Below, one piece after another: positions 61,060-64,000 of a DNA stretch of 64,000 nucleotides. The position numbers and the translations under genes were made by a program. Under the pieces are notes generated by a model. It was not told the DNA's origin. It saw nothing but the letters and a program-made list of their open reading frames with translations, and searched no databases. The stretch spans positions 1,426,001-1,490,000 of the forward strand of contig NZ_CP133779.1 in the NCBI RefSeq assembly GCF_034347425.1. Direction: 5' to 3'. Every line of letters begins with the position of its first letter. The stretch's first letter is position 1. The stretch is from Undibacterium sp. CCC3.4. GTDB taxonomy: Bacteria > Pseudomonadota > Gammaproteobacteria > Burkholderiales > Burkholderiaceae_D.

Positions 61060-62129
61060 AGACTGACGAAGCGAAATACGCCATCCGCGCCGAGATGACG
61101 CTGCAGCACGCCGTCGAACCACAGTTTGTGTAAATGTGCCAAGGCTTCGCCGAGCGCGAAGCTGAGCTGGTGGGCGTCGAGCGCGCGGGTAAACATCAGC
61201 GGCACGATGTCGGCCGCCGATTGTGGTACGGCGCAGGCGAGCCGGACTTCTTCGAGGCGGGCCGCATGGTGCTCTTGTAATTGCGTGATACGCGTGTGCA
61301 TGCCGCGAAACGGTTTGCCATGCGATGGCAGTACCAAGGTGTCGGCCGGCAAGCGCTGATATTTTTCCAGCGACTCGAGGTACAGGCGTACCGGATCGGC
61401 TTCCGGTTCGATGGCAAACACCGATACATTGGTGGAAATGCGCGGCAACAGCATGTCACCGGAAATCAGGCAATTCAATTCGGCGTTGTACAGCGAAGCA
61501 TGTTCGGGCGAGTGGCCGTAACCGCAGATCACTTCCCAGTGGCGTCCGTGGATTAACACATCACTGCCTTCTTGCATACGACGATAGGCCGCCGGGACGG
61601 TCGGTACCAGCCGGGTGTAGTAGGATTTGCGTTCCTGCATGCGTTCTTGTTGGGCCGGATCGACCAAGCCATGGCGGCGAAAATGCGGGAACATCGCACT
61701 GCCATCGGCCCCCGGCAAGCTGGCTGACATCATGCGCGCAAACGCGTACTCGCCGGCGGTCATCCATAACTGCACTTTCCAGCGACTACAGAGAAAATCG
61801 GCCAGGCCGACATGGTCAGGATGGCAGTGCGTGGCGATCACGCGCACGATAGGCAAGCCGCGCAGGTGGTTGTCGATGTTGCCGAACAAGACTTCCCAAG
61901 CGTCGCGGGTGGCATCGTTGGAAATGCCGCAATCGATCACGGTCCAGCCATGTACGCGGCCGTGTTCGGTATCGATTTCATCTTCGAGCAGCCACAGATT
62001 GATGTGGTTCAAGGCAAACGGTAAGCCCATTCTGACCCATAACACGCCGGGTGCGACTTCCATGGTTTTCCCGGCTTCGGGCAAGGTTTCGCCAAACGGA
62101 TAGTGCAATTGTTGTTCTAGTTCATTCAT
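61047..62129 (-). CDS. metallo-beta-lactamase-fold hydrolase
   Basis: 360 residues. The metal-binding motif is THCHPDHVGLADFL, with GYGHSPEHASLY, LISGDMLLPRIS and LVLPSHGKPF supplying the remaining ligands. The C-terminal 80 residues look like the winged-helix extension of LACTB2-type proteins. The substrate is unknown; glyoxalase II-like or thioesterase activity is common in this group. It diverges from the liu regulator gene. Confidence 0.9.
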   Translation of the reverse strand: MNELEQQLHYPFGETLPEAGKTMEVAPGVLWVRMGLPFALNHINLWLLEDEIDTEHGRVHGWTVIDCGISNDATRDAWEVLFGNIDNHLRGLPIVRVIATHCHPDHVGLADFLCSRWKVQLWMTAGEYAFARMMSASLPGADGSAMFPHFRRHGLVDPAQQERMQERKSYYTRLVPTVPAAYRRMQEGSDVLIHGRHWEVICGYGHSPEHASLYNAELNCLISGDMLLPRISTNVSVFAIEPEADPVRLYLESLEKYQRLPADTLVLPSHGKPFRGMHTRITQLQEHHAARLEEVRLACAVPQSAADIVPLMFTRALDAHQLSFALGEALAHLHKLWFDGVLQRHLGADGVFRFVSLQPN

Positions 62130-62213
62130 ATTGTCTCTTATCGTCGTCTCTTATTTTTTTGCGCCAGCAACGCGGTCGCAGCCGCCAGAATAGCCTACAA
62201 TGCTTTTTTATTT

Positions 62214-62233
62214 AATTGACGTTAACGTCAATT
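62214..62233. promoter_or_regulatory. perfect palindrome upstream of liuR (operator candidate)
   Basis: ATTGACGTTAACGTCAAT with one further base pair on each side: a 20-bp perfect palindrome, 33 bp before the MerR-type regulator ATG. The sequence and symmetry fit the LiuR operator described in proteobacteria. Confidence 0.8.
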
Positions 62234-62265
62234 CGAGATTGTAATCCGTTTGCGTTTCCAAGACT

Positions 62266-62649
62266 ATGGCCACTTATACCATTACCGAATTAGCCCGTGA
62301 ATTTGATATCACGCCGCGCGCGATCCGTTTTTACGAAGATCAGGGTTTGCTCAACCCGACTCGCGAAGGCCCGAGCGGGCGCAGCCGTGTGTACACCGGG
62401 CGTGAGCGCACCCATTTGAAATTGACCTTGCGCGGCAAGCGCTTGGGCCTCAGTTTGTCGGATATCAAGAGTTTGGTCGACATGTACCGCTCGCCCAAGG
62501 ATACCGAAGTACAACTGCAAAGTTTTTTAAGCGTGTTGGCACGTCATCGTGCGGCATTGGAACAACAGCGTGAAGATATTGAAGTGATGTTGGCGGAAAT
62601 CGGCGCGCATGAAGAAGAAACGCGGCAATTGCTGGCGCAAGGGGTTTGA
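62266..62649 (+). CDS. liuR: MerR-family regulator of the liu (leucine/isovalerate) locus
   Basis: 127 residues. MerR N-terminal helix-turn-helix (TYTITELAREFDITPRAIRFYEDQGLLNPTREG) and a dimerisation coiled coil (about 75-120), without a metal-binding Cys cluster. It is directly followed by an isovaleryl-CoA dehydrogenase gene, the arrangement of LiuR, which represses leucine degradation. Palindromic sites lie upstream of both genes, supporting autoregulation and control of the operon. Confidence 0.9.
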   Translation: MATYTITELAREFDITPRAIRFYEDQGLLNPTREGPSGRSRVYTGRERTHLKLTLRGKRLGLSLSDIKSLVDMYRSPKDTEVQLQSFLSVLARHRAALEQQREDIEVMLAEIGAHEEETRQLLAQGV

Positions 62650-62660
62650 AGATTAACTTT

Positions 62661-62676
62661 ACGTTTACGTAAACGT
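62661..62676. promoter_or_regulatory. palindrome before the isovaleryl-CoA dehydrogenase gene (operator candidate)
   Basis: ACGTTTACGTAAACGT, a 16-bp perfect palindrome that continues as CAAT on one side. It resembles the 62214-62233 site, with the same ACGT half-sites and a different centre. It lies about 90 bp before the chosen dehydrogenase ATG. Confidence 0.7.
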
Positions 62677-62764
62677 CAATTAGTCGTATCATTTTAATTT
62701 TCAGCCTCCGCGACGAGAGGTGTCGTTAAAAAAAATTACCATTTCCACCATCAGTGAGGATGAC

Positions 62765-63949
62765 ATGCTGCACTTACCCGGTTTAAGCTTTGATCATGGC
62801 GACGATATCGCTGCTTTACGTGAAGCAATCCAGCAATTCGCTGCGCTTGAAATTGCTCCACGCGCCGCCGAAATCGATAGGAATGATCAGTTTCCTATGG
62901 ATTTATGGCGCAAAATGGGCGATCTCGGCGTCCTCGGTATTACCGTCGGTGAAGAGTATGGTGGTGCCAACATGGGTTACCTGGCGCACATCATTGCGAT
63001 GGAAGAAATTTCGCGCGCCTCGGCTTCGGTCGGTCTGTCTTACGGTGCCCATTCGAATTTGTGCGTCAATCAAATCAAGCGTAACGGTACCGAAGAACAA
63101 AAAGCCAAGTATTTGCCGAAACTGGTTTCCGGCGAATACATCGGTGCCTTGGCGATGTCGGAGCCGAATGCCGGTTCCGATGTGGTCAGTATGAAATTGC
63201 GCGCCGATTGGAAAGGCGATCGCTGGGTACTCAACGGTAGCAAGATGTGGATCACTAATGGTCCCGATGCCGATGTGCTGGTGGTCTACGCAAAAAATGA
63301 TTTGGCAGCCGGCGCACGCGGCATGACGGCCTTCTTGGTAGAGAAAAATTTCAAAGGTTTTTCGGTTGCGCAAAAACTCGACAAGCTTGGCATGCGCGGT
63401 TCGCATACCGGTGAATTGGTGTTTGTCGATTGCGAAATCCCGGCCGAAAATGTGCTCGGTGGTTTGGGCAAAGGCGTCAATGTGCTGATGTCAGGCCTCG
63501 ATTTTGAGCGCACGGTCTTGTCTGGCGGCCCGCTCGGCATCATGCAAGCTTGCATGGATGCGGTGGTGCCGTATGTACATGAGCGCAAACAGTTCGGTCA
63601 GCCTATCGGCGAATTCCAACTCATGCAGGGTAAATTGGCCGATATGTATTCGACCATGATGGCGTGTAAGGCCTATGTCTACGCCGTCGGTCAAGCTTGT
63701 GACCGCGCCACCAACCCGGCGGCAGTGCGCGCCTTGCGCAAGGATGCCGCCGGAGCGATTCTGTATTCGGCCGAGAAAGCCACCTGGATGGCCGGCGAAG
63801 CGATCCAAACTCTGGGTGGTAACGGCTATATCAATGACTACCCGGTCGGTCGCTTATGGCGCGATGCCAAGCTCTATGAAATCGGTGCCGGTACCAGCGA
63901 AATTCGGCGCATGCTGATCGGTCGCGAACTCTACGCCGAAACCTGCTGA
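62765..63949 (+). CDS. liuA: isovaleryl-CoA dehydrogenase
   Basis: 394 residues from ATG 62765, preceded by GTGAGGATGAC. Acyl-CoA dehydrogenase fold with FAD: the N-terminal helical domain, the [20 protein letters not shown] and [15 protein letters not shown] segments, and [43 protein letters not shown] at the C-terminus. The catalytic base of this subclass is Glu248 in [13 protein letters not shown], matching human isovaleryl-CoA dehydrogenase Glu254. A GTG at 62720 would add 15 residues without support. It converts isovaleryl-CoA to 3-methylcrotonyl-CoA in leucine breakdown. The rest of the operon lies beyond the right edge. Confidence 0.95.
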   Translation: MLHLPGLSFDHGDDIAALREAIQQFAALEIAPRAAEIDRNDQFPMDLWRKMGDLGVLGITVGEEYGGANMGYLAHIIAMEEISRASASVGLSYGAHSNLCVNQIKRNGTEEQKAKYLPKLVSGEYIGALAMSEPNAGSDVVSMKLRADWKGDRWVLNGSKMWITNGPDADVLVVYAKNDLAAGARGMTAFLVEKNFKGFSVAQKLDKLGMRGSHTGELVFVDCEIPAENVLGGLGKGVNVLMSGLDFERTVLSGGPLGIMQACMDAVVPYVHERKQFGQPIGEFQLMQGKLADMYSTMMACKAYVYAVGQACDRATNPAAVRALRKDAAGAILYSAEKATWMAGEAIQTLGGNGYINDYPVGRLWRDAKLYEIGAGTSEIRRMLIGRELYAETC

Positions 63950-64000
63950 AATGGCGGCGCGTCCTTGCCTTTACTTTAAATTAAATCATCACGCACTAGC

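Overview
The window is ordinary, densely coded chromosome of a betaproteobacterium. The 16S sequence, the family make-up (DUF1631, Smg-DprA, DUF2917-like, LiuR/isovaleryl-CoA dehydrogenase, RdgC) and the moderate GC content suggest Oxalobacteraceae, possibly Undibacterium. The family is the safer call. There is no prophage, insertion sequence, CRISPR array or integrated plasmid. About 46 protein genes, one rRNA operon (16S, tRNA-Ala, tRNA-Ile, 23S, 5S) and a separate tRNA-Val/tRNA-Asp pair account for almost all bases.

Layout. 1-9600: the N-terminal part of a C4-dicarboxylate symporter, a MocR-type regulator diverging from a small DUF2917-like gene, a TonB-like membrane protein, a secreted DUF1800/DUF1501 pair, a two-gene chromate transporter, and a CII-like regulator coupled to a double-domain methylglyoxal-synthase-like protein. 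9790-20170: a Sel1-repeat protein, a translationally coupled HD-GYP/GGDEF-EAL pair for cyclic-di-GMP turnover, metH with a terminator in its leader, and a YccA-TerC membrane operon. 20300-32560: an NhaR-like regulator, two lipoproteins (one FlgO-like), def-fmt, a LysM protein, dprA, smg, a topoisomerase III with a basic tail, and a DUF1631 protein.

32700-38960: rRNA operon with a clear promoter, two boxA sites and a terminator, followed by the Val/Asp tRNAs. 39060-48330: rdgC, a small membrane protein, argS-SPOR-dsbA, a short-chain dehydrogenase overlapping a helical-backbone metal receptor, and a TonB-dependent receptor. 48400-54530: a signalling block consisting of a stand-alone receiver, a giant hybrid kinase fused to an EAL domain, and a chemotaxis-type receptor. 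54780-62130: a DMT exporter, then a heme-peroxidase island (a catalase-fold protein facing a three-gene operon of two related unknown proteins and a DyP peroxidase), a YgiD-type dioxygenase and a metallo-hydrolase. 62210-64000: the start of the leucine/isovalerate (liu) locus with two palindromic operator candidates.

The most unusual items are the tandem methylglyoxal-synthase-like protein with its CII-type partner, the peroxidase island with two paralogous unknown proteins, the phosphorelay-EAL fusion, the apparent attenuator ahead of metH, and the Ala-Ile tRNA order inside the rRNA operon.
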